A stretch of 64,000 nucleotides of DNA from Gerris lacustris. Lineage: Eukaryota; Arthropoda; Insecta; Hemiptera; Gerridae. The position numbers and the translations under genes were made by a program. The stretch lies in contig OX578281.1 of NCBI GenBank assembly GCA_951217055.1, positions 14,230,447 through 14,294,446 of the forward strand, given 5' to 3'. The notes beneath the pieces were generated by a model. The model saw only the letters and a program-made list of their open reading frames with translations, had not been told where the DNA came from and made no database searches. Shown one piece after another: positions 23,840 to 35,280 of this stretch (its first letter is position 1; each line of letters opens with the position of its first letter).

Positions 23840-24265
23840 TAAACATTCATTATCCTAGAAACAGATTGGACTAGACACTTTGGAACAGATTCACCGCGTT
23901 TTGACAACAAAAATTCTTATAAAGGCGTTTGTTTCACGTCATTATAATAAATGGTTCAAAAGTTATAGCTGAAACAAACTTTTAAATGACCACCATCTTG
24001 ATATGGCAGGGCCGATTAAGCTGGTTAACGAATTCGTCTTACTACTAAAATATGTTTCCCTCTCAAAATCTTAAGAATTTGTTATCTTAGAAACGGATGG
24101 GTAAAACACTTTATGTTGTTTCATTGCGTTTGGATAATAAAAATGCATATATAATAGCCTATAGAAATATATTAAATGGTTCAAAAGTTATAGCTCAAAA
24201 AAATTTAATTAAATGGCCGCCAACTTGATACGGCTAGGCTAATTATGAAGGTTAACGAACTCGTT
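23840..24265 (+). repeat. Diverged tandem pair of about 200 bp
   Basis: The phrases 'taaatggttcaaaagttata', 'TTATC(C/T)TAGAAACRGAT' and 'GGTTAACGAAYTCGT' occur in the same order in both halves (breakpoint about 24045). Confidence 0.65.
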
Positions 24266-24269
24266 CCAT

Positions 24270-25160
24270 TTTTTAAATTGCCTACAGGCCCTTTGTGTTT
24301 GGTCAATTTAGTAACTTTATGATTATTTAAAATTTAATGTTTTGTTCGTGGATAAATTTGACTATCCGTGTAATAATATCTGATTTACAAAAAAAATCCG
24401 AAGTTAAATAAAATCATTTTAAAGACAGGAATATTAATAGTAGATTATTTCTATTTTGCGACTTAAATTGTGAAGATTAAAATGACCACATCAATTTAAT
24501 TTAAAACGAGTTTTCTTTATATATTGATTATGACTATTTTCTCTCTAAACGAGGATAAAACTTTATTTTATTTATTAAAAGAAAATGTCCTAATGGATCT
24601 AGTTCACTTCACTTTAATATTAAAACTATTAAATGAAATGTATTCACGATTTTTTCTCCCCCCTAGGGAAAAGAGACAAGAGCTTTAAATCTCCGTCAAT
24701 TACTCTGCCCTCACTCATTTCCTATCTTCTCCTGTTGAAAGGGTCCATCTTAATTAGATAGATGGAGCGATAAAATTAAGTTAAAACAAGGCAATCGACT
24801 GACAAAACACCTTCTAGAAAATAATTACATTTGCTAGCTGGGAGGACACTTCCCTTCCCGTATCCTCCCAAGATTCAATCTTTAGGTTTTCAGCTCAATA
24901 TATAAAAAACAAGAATATAAATCAAGCCCTATACATAATTCTAGTCTCTTGGAATTATGAGACTCCTGTTAACAATTTAATAATACCTTCTAAAGTTGGA
25001 CTTAATCAAACTTAAACAAAACATTCTTGTATAAATAGTGACATTGAATTGAAATTCCATGATATCTAATTCAATTTGGTTATTAATTTAACAAAATATA
25101 TAATATTGGAAATATTCCAAAAGAGAAGGCAAAAATCGAGAAAAAAACTTTTATTTAATA
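24270..25160. other. Spacer, no gene recognised
   Basis: Includes a pyrimidine-rich patch near 24650-24760. No gene, RNA or element end recognised. Confidence 0.5.
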
Positions 25161-25169
25161 AGTACTACT

Positions 25170-26015
25170 TTTCCATGATTTTTAAATACGGATTGAATCC
25201 TGTTTTGAGATTTAACAGGTTAGGTGTTTCCATGAGTAGTATTGAATCCGTATTCAACATATTTTCTATAGACCAATCAATAATAATAATAAATAATGTT
25301 GTAACCTTCACCTTTTATAACCATGTTTGTTCTGATTATTTTCAAAAACAAAACTAAACAAGTAAAGTGCACTTCAGTACGTGAGGCGATAATCGCCGGT
25401 TTCTTTACGATTAAGTTAAAATTATTAAGGGTAAAATATGAATAGTTGAATATTCTTTCCCTACACTTCAAGACCTTTAAATTGATGTATAACATGTCAT
25501 GGTGACTAAAAACCTTTTTTATTCGCCCACCATATTGCCCGCCATCTTGGAAATATAAAGTGTGAAAAATCCAAAAAGGGTACAGTGGCCACAAATGCCG
25601 AGATGAAACTGTGCGCCGAATTTCATGTTCCTAGCTATAGTTGTTTATGAATTGAAACATGCCAACGGACAGACACCAACGGACAGGCAGACAGACAGAG
25701 CCGTTATATAAGGTTTCTTTTTGTACTTCGTACAGAAACTTAAAATGGCAAATAAAGGTTCTGATTTTGGTTGACTAGAGCGTGATATTTTCACAGATTT
25801 GACTAGTTTCACCAGAAAACAATCTGGGGCACTCACACTCACGCTCACACTGCACATGTCAGGATTGAGGTCAGGTGGTTCCATGAAACTGGATCCAAAT
25901 ATAATCCCAGAATTTAGTGTATCGTATCTGGATCTAAATCGTATTCAATCCGTATTGAATCTAGGTTTTTATGGACAATTTAGATCCAAAAATGTATTTA
26001 ATCCGTATTGAAACA
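25170..26015. repeat. Repeat mosaic with ATCCGTATTGAAT motifs and repeat I
   Basis: TATTGAATCCGTATTCAA-type palindromes occur at about 25187, 25242, 25940 and 26000 and bracket repeat I (25365-25740, minus strand). Repeat I shares TATAACGGCTCTGTCTGTCTG, AAGATGGCGGGC and the phrase around ATGACATGTTATA with 40515-40985. Confidence 0.6.
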
Positions 26016-26039
26016 TCACGGAAACCTAGTAAAGGGTGA

Positions 26040-26815
26040 TCCAAATGATTTAAACAATAGCCAAAGATGCTGATATCGACATCTCCCGTGCTCTATTACA
26101 GGGCAAAATTATATAATCTGGGTTATTCCATTTATTCACGTCTGACTTAGAAATGGTCCTCATATCCAGCAGAGCTAAAAGGGTAAATATTAATGGGGTT
26201 ACAGACTTTACAGGGCGAAATTATGTCCCCTGGGTTATTAAATCTTTTCACGTCTGACATAGAAAAGCTCCTCATATCCAGCAGAGCTAAAAGGGTAAAT
26301 ATTGATAGGGTTACAGACTTTACAGGGCGCAATTATGTCCCCTGGGTTATTAAATCTTTTCCCTTCTGACTTAGAAAAGGTCCTCATACCCAGCAGAGCT
26401 ATAAGGGTAAATATTGCTGGGGTTGCAGAATTTACAGGACGAAATTATGTCCCCTGGGTTATTAAATGTTTTCACGTTTGACTTAGAAAAGATCCTCATA
26501 TCAAGCAGAGCTAAAATGGTAAATATTGCTGGAGTTACAGAGTTAATTCTTCTTATGTACGCTGACGACTTAATAATATATCCAGATTCAACTATGAATC
26601 TGAATGGGATATGAACCAATCTCTAAATATATTAAATGATAACTGCAATGAAAACAGGCTGCAAATCAATACAGATGTAACTAAACTAATTTAATTCAGT
26701 ATAGGAAAGTTCTCAAAAAAAAAGGAAAACAGTGTTTTACAATGGAAATCCAGAGTCAGTGTTTTACAATGGATCAAGTCACTTTTTGCAACTGCTTGGG
26801 AGTTTACTTCTAACA
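26040..26815 (+). pseudogene. Non-LTR retrotransposon reverse transcriptase remnant
   Basis: Reads EIMSPGLLNVFTFDLEKIL, then LILLMYADDLIIYPDS at 26440-26600. This is the usual QG-x-LSP...LF and YADD order of jockey/CR1-like reverse transcriptases, which copy element RNA at the target site. After a frameshift it continues MNQSLNILNDNC then LQINTDVTKL, the expected helix after YADD. Upstream the palm segment is present four times in tandem with a 112-bp period (separate entry). Stops and shifts make it inactive. The catalytic YADD itself is intact. Confidence 0.85.
26090..26545 (+). repeat. 112-bp tandem repeat made of RT coding sequence
   Basis: GCAGAGCTA starts near 26169, 26281, 26393 and 26505, exactly 112 bp apart. 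Each unit encodes the RT palm stretch (ACAGGGCGAAATTATGTCCC to GCAGAGCTAAAAGGGTAAAT). Since 112 is not a multiple of three, each unit shifts the frame, so the array cannot be read as one protein. Confidence 0.92.
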
Positions 26816-27689
26816 GCAAATAGAGATCTTTTTACGTCATAAAGTGGCATCAAGGCAAGGCGATAAGTCATAATCACATATTGTCCAGTGTTATTAAGAC
26901 AGAATCCGGCAAGCTCAAAAAATAGATTATTTGAAGCAGTATTAACAATATACAAAGCATGTGCGGTTTCAACCATTGCATACGCCGCGTCGCCCTAATT
27001 TGAGCGTTGCGCTATATATATATAGATGACCTGGAATCAGCTTCAATATTTTTTTAAAATGTCTATTCCTACAAAAGATTTGCCGCAGCATTATAATGAA
27101 ATTAAATGAGTTTTAGAAAAACCAAAACCGCTTTATAGTAGGCTTTATTCAGCTTTAAGCAACAAAAGGGTATTTGTAGCGGAAACATCACATCCCCAAC
27201 GAATCCCAATAACCAAGTATTTATATACAAGCGGACCTGACACCCCCAATTGTTTTTGTATTACATAATATCCAACATGAGAATTTTCTATTCTATACCT
27301 ACAACACAGAAGTAAATTAAAAGTAGTAATAAATTAACTCCCTATGTCTCTTTGTGTGTTCTATATCGGCAACGCTTTTAATGTTGTACAACATAAATTA
27401 ATGATAAGCCATTCAAATGTTAATTTTCATGTATGTTTATAGTTAGTTGGGTCTTTGTAATAACATATAATTTTTACCTAAATAGTTTCAAAAAATAACG
27501 AAATTTAAAATATGTTAAAATTGAATATGATACGAAGACTTACCGTCTATACATGCTTCATCTGAGGATCACTGAATCTAGTGATCGTCATCAAGAATCG
27601 CCATTATGATAAAATCATAACAATGATATGATTTCAATATTGATAAACTACTAATTTTAATAACTTCGTTCAAAATTTCACAACATTAT
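26816..27689. other. Spacer, no gene recognised
   Basis: A short TA run lies at about 27013-27023. A hairpin GATCACT-GAATCT-AGTGATC lies at about 27567-27586. No gene recognised. Confidence 0.5.
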
Positions 27690-27910
27690 TTATTGGAACG
27701 AAGTACCTTATAATATTTACATTTTGCCTTAACTCTGCCAGGTATAAACAGTTAGTTACTTTTAATTTTGTCTCTTTTCTAACTCCGCCATGTTTAAGTA
27801 GTTAGCAATGTATACGTACTTAGCAGTGTGATTTTAAAATGTATATTTAATGCAAAATGTAAGGAACTTCGTTCCTACCGGGTGTCCCACGACACCACAC
27901 GTATTTGTTA
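27690..27910 (-). repeat. Dispersed repeat H, 5' part, inverted
   Basis: CGTTCCTACCGGGTGTCCC and ACTTAGCAGTGTG match the start of the 20131 copy on the other strand. A second GGAACGAAG lies at the outer end. Confidence 0.7.
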
Positions 27911-28665
27911 CACGTAAGGCCAAAAATCTGCAACCTCGAGTTTTATTCTTTTAAATCGCCAAAACTTTACCACTGCCATTTGTATACATCTAGTTCTATT
28001 TTATGTCAATAGTTGTAAAACTAGGATTTTTATTTAAGAAGGGGAAAGAAAGTAAAAAAAAAAAAACCAAAACACATCATTTTCAAGTCAAACAATAGGA
28101 AAACCACCAAATATGAGTGGGGGAAAAATGTTCTATATTCTCTCTTATGTTTCCATACGTAGTAAAGGACACTGGACGAATAGGAACGTAAAGTATAAAG
28201 GTTAAATGGTCTGCGATAAACTTTATTCATAGCTTTTCCTCCTTTTACGGCTTGCTTTTAGTTTCGTTTTTTACCAGTTTCCTGACTCCTGGTATTGTGG
28301 GCAAAAAGAGGATAAACCTATTTTATATCTTCATTTTCTGGGCAATTAAACTTCGGCGTTTTATTATTACCTGCTTTTCCTTATTTCCCCAACAAAAAAA
28401 AAAGGAATGGTGATCTTTTGTTATACATTGTTTTTACGGTGTTTTGTTGTAGGTTTTGTTCCGATACTTTTAATAGGCTTATTTCTTTTGCTTTAAGATA
28501 AGTTACAATTTTTATAGTGCGATCAGTGATACTTTTTATTGCTATTCTTCATTTTTACTACCATATTTATCAAGTGGCATTTCTTCTTAAGGTTCCACTA
28601 TGATTCTTTTTACTGTCCTAAAAATGATTTTTTTTTGCTAATAAATGACATACTAGATAAATATC
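27911..28665. other. Spacer, no gene recognised
   Basis: T-rich, with a frame at 28030-28230 that shows no domain. Nothing else seen. Confidence 0.5.
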
Positions 28666-28669
28666 TACG

Positions 28670-28895
28670 GGATACTGTCGACAAACCATTCAAATTTCAT
28701 TAAAATCGGACAAATAGTTTTTAAGATATGTTGGTTTGCAAAACAAAATGAGTGACAGACCGACAGACAGAGTTCCCTGATGTCCGAAACGGATTTCTGT
28801 TATAGAATTGTTTTGAAATCGGAGATAAAAAATGTTCGTTCTTCAGGACGAATCACATAGTTTTAGTTACCTTCGGTAAGCTCAGAGGCAAATAT
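28670..28895 (+). repeat. Dispersed repeat G, partial
   Basis: Shares 'ttaaaatcggacaaatagtt', GACAGACCGACAGACAGAG, CTGATGTCCGAAACGGA and CCTTCGGTAAGCTC with 41030 and 48480-48710. Confidence 0.65.
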
Positions 28896-28899
28896 TTTC

Positions 28900-29440
28900 T
28901 AATTTAAGAACAAAAAAAAAATCGGTTAAGGGGATACGCATAAAGTACGTACTCAGGAAATGAAACGATGTAAAAAAGATAAATGAAAAAATATATCATT
29001 AAACCGCGAATCACACTAACAATAAATAACGGCAGTAACAAACAACTAACAAAAAAATTAACGCATAAGGGAATAAAATGTAAAAGGGGGAAAATGTAGA
29101 GAAGGCTGCCAAAAAAAGGAAAATAAGGTAGAAAAAAGGGAAGGCACTTACGGTCTTATGCGGTTACCAGCTCGGGCACGTGACACAAGGCAAGTAACGT
29201 CTTAAAGCAGGTTGTCATGATGCCGAGATGCTGCGGTGAGGTTACGTCATCTCTATCCAGGTTAAGGTAGAACTAACCAATGCGGGTTTACATTTATTCT
29301 ACACTACGGGTTTACATATCGTTCTACACACACTACAGAAATGGACACAAAATAGAGATGGCGCGGTAGTCGCCTTTTAAGGAAAGGTTTAAGGTGTATG
29401 GAGAGTTTGGCACCAGTTCCACAACAGGGTACCTCAGAAC
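28900..29440. other. Spacer, no gene recognised
   Basis: A less AT-rich stretch at 29140-29440 lies directly upstream of the 5S-derived piece and may belong to the same element, but I do not recognise it. Confidence 0.4.
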
Positions 29441-29454
29441 TTTTCCTTACTTCG

Positions 29455-29545
29455 GAGGCCACTAAAGCGGCCTCACCTGCTGCGAAGCAGCATTGGGCTA
29501 GGTCAGTACTTGGACGGGTGACCGTTTTGAACTAACTGATTTTTT
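29455..29545 (+). repeat. 5S rRNA-derived sequence (SINE3-like piece or 5S pseudogene)
   Basis: GCGAAGCAGCATTGGGC aligns with the A-box region of 5S rRNA (TTAAGCAGCGTCGGGC). GGTCAGTACTTGGACGGGTG followed by ACCG matches the C-box at most positions. The spacing between the two boxes is as in 5S genes. The stem-forming 5' third is absent or unrecognisable, and a run of T's (a Pol III stop) follows at once. It is not a working 5S gene. Confidence 0.7.
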
Positions 29546-29652
29546 ATTATTATTATTTTAAAAATAAATGTATACATTCATTTTATATATTTCATTTCAA
29601 TTATTTAATTATTAGAATTTTGGTGGTGTTTTGACAGAGATGTAAACTAACT

Positions 29653-29994
29653 TGGCACTTTTTTTACCCCTTGGTTCTAAACAATAGTCTGCCCTACAAA
29701 GTCTCAAAGGTTTGTGTGTTTGTCTCCCCAAGACATCGAGACTCCTGGGAAAGTTTTATATTTAATATTCCTTTATCTTAATTGTTGATTAGACCAAGGG
29801 ATATGATCACAATTATATACACAAGTGTGATATTCCTTTGTCCCAAGGTACATTGGAATAAATATCCCTTCGTCTTAATAGTAATTTAGACTAAGGGATA
29901 TATACTACACTGTATAATGTTCCTTTGTCTAAATAACTATTAACACAAAGGGATATAGGGGGGTGCTAAAGTAAAAAAGTACCACTAACTTAAA
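29653..29994 (+). mobile_element. MITE family A, copy 3 (variant)
   Basis: Ends GGCACTTTTTTTACC and GTAAAAAAGTACC are flanked on both sides by ACTAACTT, a perfect 8-bp target duplication (29647-29654 and 29993-30000). Inner phrases 'gtgatattcctttgtccca' and 'cgtcttaatagt' are shared with the other copies. The 8-bp duplication favours a hAT- or P-type transposase as mobiliser. Confidence 0.88.
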
Positions 29995-30161
29995 CGTTTA
30001 ACAAAAGTATCGCACTAATTAATAATTATGTTCGCTTATAAATTTTAAACTAACTAATGAAATTTCATAGGTTCTTTCCCTTATATTTTACCGGTTCCAA
30101 CAATATGCTATACTTCAAAAATGTATGTATACCTTAGAATAATACAATATATAGAAGGAGG
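29995..30161. other. Short spacer
   Basis: AT-rich, nothing recognised. Confidence 0.5.
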
Positions 30162-30703
30162 ATCACTGATAACATTGAAGCCAACTTTGGTTGTGTCCCT
30201 TAATCCACATTCTAAAAATTCATTTTTGAAATTTGTGACGTCATAACTCTAAAATTATTTGCCTTCGGTTTTTTAATTTAATTTTTAGTAAATTTTAATT
30301 ATTGATAGTTAGTTTCGTTTATTGTAATATTTTTACTGTGTTTTATCTTATTTTTAGCTTGAAATATGCTGAAAATAATGTTTATTATATTATGCCGTGC
30401 GAGGTGAAAAAAATTACGTCAGAGTGAAACGTAAACAATAACCAATGGCAGGGTTTGTCTTTGTAGAATAATATTAGTCTTTGTTGACAGCTTGTCAGAT
30501 TGTGTTATAATGTTTTATAGTTGCTTACTTTCTGGTATCTTATAGTCTTCTTGATTGTTTGTGAGCGGGCTTTGAATAGTTACAAAAGTATGTCCAACCT
30601 TCTCCAGTATAATGAAAAAAATGAGTGTTGTTATGTTGGCAGCCTGGTCTTAAGGACACAACCTCTCGGCAAAAGTTGGCTTTAGTCTCTTATCAGTAAT
30701 TGC
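30162..30703. mobile_element. TIR element, about 540 bp, non-autonomous
   Basis: ATCACTGATAACATTGAAGC, CAACTTTGGTTGTGTCC on the left is matched in inverse by GGACACAACCTCTCGGCAAA, AGTTGGCTTTAGTCTC, TTATCAGTAAT on the right. The interior is AT-rich and non-coding. Superfamily unknown. Confidence 0.7.
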
Positions 30704-31260
30704 TTAGGATTCCGATTCTATGCTCCTTATATATATATAGTATTATTCTAAGATGTATACTTTCGATATTATTTACTGTCAAAGTTTCAAAATTCAAAAA
30801 TCGATAACTTTAAAATGGCAGCCAATATAAAAAATTAAATTTGGTGGATTTGTTTGACATACAGAGAGTACATTTGTGCCAAATTCAACCCGATCCGACC
30901 ACTTTTCAATTTGTTACTATTATTGCAGACTCAGCAAAATTATTCAAGATGGCGGAAAATGTAGATTTTCCGGGCGGTTAACTAGAAGTAAGGACTGATT
31001 TTACTGCCAGGTTTCAACACTCTACGTTAAATATCCTAGGCACTACAATGATGACATACATACATACACACACACACACACAAAGGCGTCATGCTGAAAC
31101 CACTCAGGTCTTAAAAACACCCAAATGGGATAATTTAGTTGAAATCTCGAAAAAAATGTTAGGTGAACATAACTTTTCCTGCCATGGATGAGGAAAAGTA
31201 AAAACATATCGTATTAGGAGGGGGGGGGGGGGGGGGGGGGTAAACTGTGCTTTTGATAGA
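30704..31260. repeat. Dispersed-repeat mosaic with (CA)n and poly-G
   Basis: Contains 'caagatggcggaaaatgtag' (a phrase common in insect repeats), a TACA/CA run at about 31058-31082 and a G run of about 21 at 31220-31240. No gene. Confidence 0.6.
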
Positions 31261-31929
31261 CTTTAGAAAACCTATAGTATTTTATATTAGTTAATATATT
31301 GAATAAACATAATTTTGAATATGAATACTAAGCAAAACACTTAAGATATGACTATCAAGGTCAAACATTTAAGTAAGCAATAAAATAACTAAAAGATTTT
31401 TATTTTCAAACATAACGAGGAGAAATATCAAAATGCATAATTATTATTTTTGAATAAATTATAGATAAAGTCAATTATTACGATCTGTACTATCTCTAGT
31501 TGTAAACTATTTAATGTTTCTTCTATGTTTATTGCATTCAGCTATCTATCTTTCTTACATGTTGTTCAGTAATATTTTGAATGAGCATTGTGACAAAATT
31601 TAAATACGTCTTTAAGCATGAGTTCAGTGGATGCCTCTACTAATACTGTGGATGAAAACGATGTAAGTGTTGGTTGTTTACTAATACATTTGAAATGTTC
31701 TGGATTATAGAGGTTTTTTATTTTTATGTTTAGTTTTTCTACAAAACAAATTGAATGTTTCTTCTTGATTGAATGTTTTTTCTTCATTTTTCAAATAAAT
31801 TTGAATGAACTTAGTAGTTCTTAATATATAAGCAAATCAAAAGAGTATTTAAGGTTTTTTAATTCAATAAGATTCAGGTATATTTCTAGGTTTAAAAGTA
31901 TTTTACAATAACATGCAGTAAAACCTATC
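31261..31929. other. AT-rich spacer, no gene recognised
   Basis: A 73-codon minus-strand frame (31566-31787) has no recognisable domain and is Lys/Asn rich. Nothing else seen. Confidence 0.5.
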
Positions 31930-32164
31930 TGGCACTTCTTTAGATTGTTAATCCCCTTATAAAAAAAAGAGGGTGAGTAACAATCTAAAGAAGGTGAACG
32001 GAATGTTCTTCTTCAGACTGTTACACCCCTATAAAAATAGAAGAGGGATATTCCTTTGTCCCAAAGTACATTAGACTAAACACACCTTTTTCTTAATAGT
32101 TATTTAGTCAAAGTCATTTTTATTCTAAAACAACATAGGGGAGTAATAATGTAAAGAAGTACCA
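31930..32164 (+). mobile_element. MITE family A, copy 2
   Basis: Same layout as the copy at 7588: GGCACTTCTTTAGATTG at the left, AAAGAAGTACC at the right, inner hairpin, then 'gatattcctttgtcccaaag'. Flanking octamers ACCTATCT and ACACATCT agree at 6 of 8 positions. Confidence 0.87.
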
Positions 32165-32219
32165 CACATCTTTACCATATTATAAGATCAACAACGAATC
32201 ATATAATTTATATAGTACT

Positions 32220-33045
32220 AGCGTCCCACGTCAAGGCTTCACCCAAACTATGTATAGAAACTTGAAATTATAAGTGTTGGAATAAAAAAAAAGGAAGAAA
32301 GTCTCTCCACGTAAAAATACGTTCTTGATGATACTTCAAAAGTACTCATATGATATTTTTGAAATTAGATGGTTTGCAGATAGCCCCCAGATTAATTTCA
32401 ACTGTCTGCGCTCTTTAAAGTTTGGTAAATTGAAACTTTTATTCGTGTAAAATATTTGCCAATTAGTGTGGCATATATAGCTTCCTCGCGTCCAATGTCG
32501 TAAAATTTAATGTTTTTATTTATGCTATTAAAACATATTATTATTCAATTTATTTAATTTTCCCCCGTTTTTTTTAAATCAGTCAAAATTGTTTTGATTT
32601 TTTTACATGAAAAGTTAAGTTATTTTTTTCTGGTAATTTTCATCGTCCAACCATGAGGACGAATTATCCATTTGCATTAATTATTTCTTAATTTTTGGTC
32701 TTATAGGGTGGCAGGGGGGGGGGGGGGGACAATTGTTTTGGATAAAATTTTGGCTCTAAAAACGCAATATTGGCAGTAAAAGCACAATACTCATAAAATG
32801 TTATATTCTTCAGTAGCTTTTATTTGATACTCTATTCAAAAAAATTAAAATTTTGTCCCACTGCACATGCGCGCACATTAAATTTTCAAATGATAAAAAT
32901 TGGCAATTTTCTACCATTATTTCTATCGCCCCACCGTAAGATATTAGCATGAATTAATCATTTTAGGACTAGCCGTTATAGGGTGTTTAGGAGTGGGACT
33001 TTTCTTTGGTATAACATTTTGGCGCTAAAAACGCAATATTGGTCG
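32220..33045 (+). repeat. Dispersed repeat G mosaic
   Basis: Holds CCAATTAGTGTGGCATATA, GCTTCCTCGCGTCC (32459-32494) and 'gtcaaaattgttttgatttt', all shared with 40105-40265 and, inverted, with 46200-46350 and 49310-49360. A 15-base G run lies at 32714-32728. No gene. Confidence 0.7.
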
Positions 33046-34460
33046 TAAAAAAATTACTTGCATACGAGTCTGCAAGACACTGAGACATTTTCATGTAACG
33101 CTTTTTGGTGTCGTTTATTGTAACGCTTGAGTAACGTTTTTTGGTGTCGATTTTTACTTCCATGAAAATGGAAGTATGGTGATACCCTCCAAAACGTGAT
33201 TCCGAGATCTCTGTGAAGGAGGGGTCTTACGGACCCGGGGGTATCATTAAAATCCGTTTCATATACATGCATGTCTGTGCGTACGTATGTATGTACGTAC
33301 GTACGTACGTACGTTCGTTCGGAACTTAAAACCTTTATAACATCGCTTCAAGACATCGTATTGAGATGCGGTTTTCGGCATTTTTTAGAACTTTGGACGG
33401 AAAAACTGATGGCGCAAACCCGAACATTGTAGCTTACGACGTTTCGGAGCTACAGTCACTTAAGCACGAAATCGGTCTGTCGACGATAACTTTAGTAGGC
33501 TTTATTTGATTTCAATTTCCTTTGGGGTATATATGTGTCCTATATGGTAGATTGTACCTATACTTTTTGAGCAAAATCGGACAAGCGGTTTGGGAGATAT
33601 TGGTATTTTAGTGTTTTTTTAAAGGTTTTTTCGGAACCAAATTGCGGCTAAACTGAAAGTCGTATCGAAAAGCGGATAACACCAGTTTAACCAATTTTAA
33701 ATAATCTACAACTTTTGTCATATGACTTTTTGTCGTAGGACCATCCCTTCTACCTTAAATAGTCATTTTTGTTAAATTTTCGACTTTTAGCTCTTATATT
33801 ATTCGAAATAATTGACCGATTTATTTCGGAACCAAATTGCGGCTAAATTGGCCGTTTTTTGAAATCCCGGATTGTATTGCAAAACTATAATCGATATTAG
33901 CTGTTTGTACGATGTAGTTTACACTGAGTTCTCTCTTGCTCACGTATTGACACCACAACATTTCATGGAAGTCATGTGTGGGATTTCCACACCGGTACTT
34001 AGTAACGCTTTTCGAGTTTATGTGCCAAAATAAAGACATGAAAATGTCAAAAAATTCGAGCGTGCAGATCCTTGCGTTTGTAAATTAGGAATTAAAACGA
34101 ATATGTAGTGCACGAAGAAAGACAGTACTTTTCTTCTTTTCCAGTTTATTTTATTAAGAAGTAATCTTTTAGCTTCTTCAAATATATTTATCTAATAAAT
34201 GCAAAAAATTATAGTTTTACAAAAATGAAAATAATAATGTAAAATAAAAATGTTATGTAGGTAAGTTTATTAGGAATAAAATTCTAAGGCCGTGTCAAGC
34301 GCGGTAGTGGGAGGCACTAAACCTACTGAGCAGACCCTGTGAAAGACTCGATTGAACACCTCCTATATTATCTTAACTCCCTGTTCCTATATCGTCCCTA
34401 CTCCTGTAACGCTAGTTTTTGGTAACGCTTTTCGAAATTATGTGAGGTTATGTGCCATAG
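33046..34460. repeat. Old repeat mosaic with (ACGT)n
   Basis: CTTGCATACGAGTCYGCAAG (33057) recurs at 54390. TAACGCTTTTTGGTGTCG is locally duplicated. TGTGCCAAAATAAAGACATG-like text recurs at 34450 and 54840. A palindromic ACGT microsatellite lies at about 33280-33320 and a hairpin ACTTCCAT-GAAA-ATGGAAGT at about 33168-33187. No gene. Confidence 0.55.
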
Positions 34461-35280
34461 CCAAGACATGAAAACGTCAAAAGCACAATACTTATACAAT
34501 TCTATATGATTGTAATCTACTCTTTACTAGCTTTTATTTGATACCCCTCTCAAATAATAAAAGAATTAAAATATTGAGAGCTAAGCACATCTTTGTGCAT
34601 TAAGCATACGCATATGAAATGCTTAGCTTCTTAATATTTTTTCTACGTGTGGGTAAAAAAGTTACGCCAGTATTTTAACTCTCTAGCGTGAACGGTTCAG
34701 GGGATATGATCTAAAGTACGACTGATGAACAGACATATCACCCTCGGTATAAGGGTTTGAAGGATGGATCTACGAAACCCTAAAAACAAAAAGAAGCCCA
34801 AAACTACTTAAATATTAGGTGGTGAAAAAGCGCAAGAGTGCAAAATGGACATGATATTAAAATTAATAAGATAGACCGTCTAAGTTTTATTAAAATATGA
34901 CAATTTGTTTTAAAAAATATAGGCATTTGCAATAAATGTTTAAGAATAGACCGACAGAGAGAAGACCGAAACTGGTCCCTAATATCTGAAATGTATTTTT
35001 GTTGATAAATGTCTTAATTTAGAGACAATAAGCAAACAAACTTGAGTAATTGGATAACTTCTCTTTATGCAGATATTGGGTCAACTTAGGACTTAGCCGA
35101 TAACAGATGAGAGAAGTTTCTATTACCGAAACATCGTTACTTAATAACAATCCAGACAATGAACCATTCCCCAATTACATTACTATTACATAACAAAACC
35201 AGTTATTCATTTGAATGATTACATAAACTGATTTATTCGGATTTAACTAATTGTAACATAAATATATTATGCTAAAAATA
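34461..35280. other. Spacer with repeat debris, no gene recognised
   Basis: A hairpin around AGCTAAGCA/TGCTTAGCT lies at about 34579-34626. AACAGATGAGAG then TTACCGAAACATCG at 35103-35136 faintly recalls the CTGANGA-hairpin-GAAA module but with a changed first base. Nothing coding. Confidence 0.4.

Noticed and set aside
27550..27600. CTGAGGA followed by a 7-bp hairpin (GATCACT/AGTGATC), possible further ribozyme-like module
   Set aside because: The hairpin overlaps the would-be core and is followed by GTCA rather than GAAA, with no inverted arms around it.
33280..33320. (ACGT)n tract as a binding-site cluster
   Set aside because: A simple microsatellite. Palindromic by composition, no promoter features nearby.
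35103..35140. CAGATGA ... CCGAAAC resembling the same module
   Set aside because: First core base changed, the hairpin is weak, and no inverted arms found.
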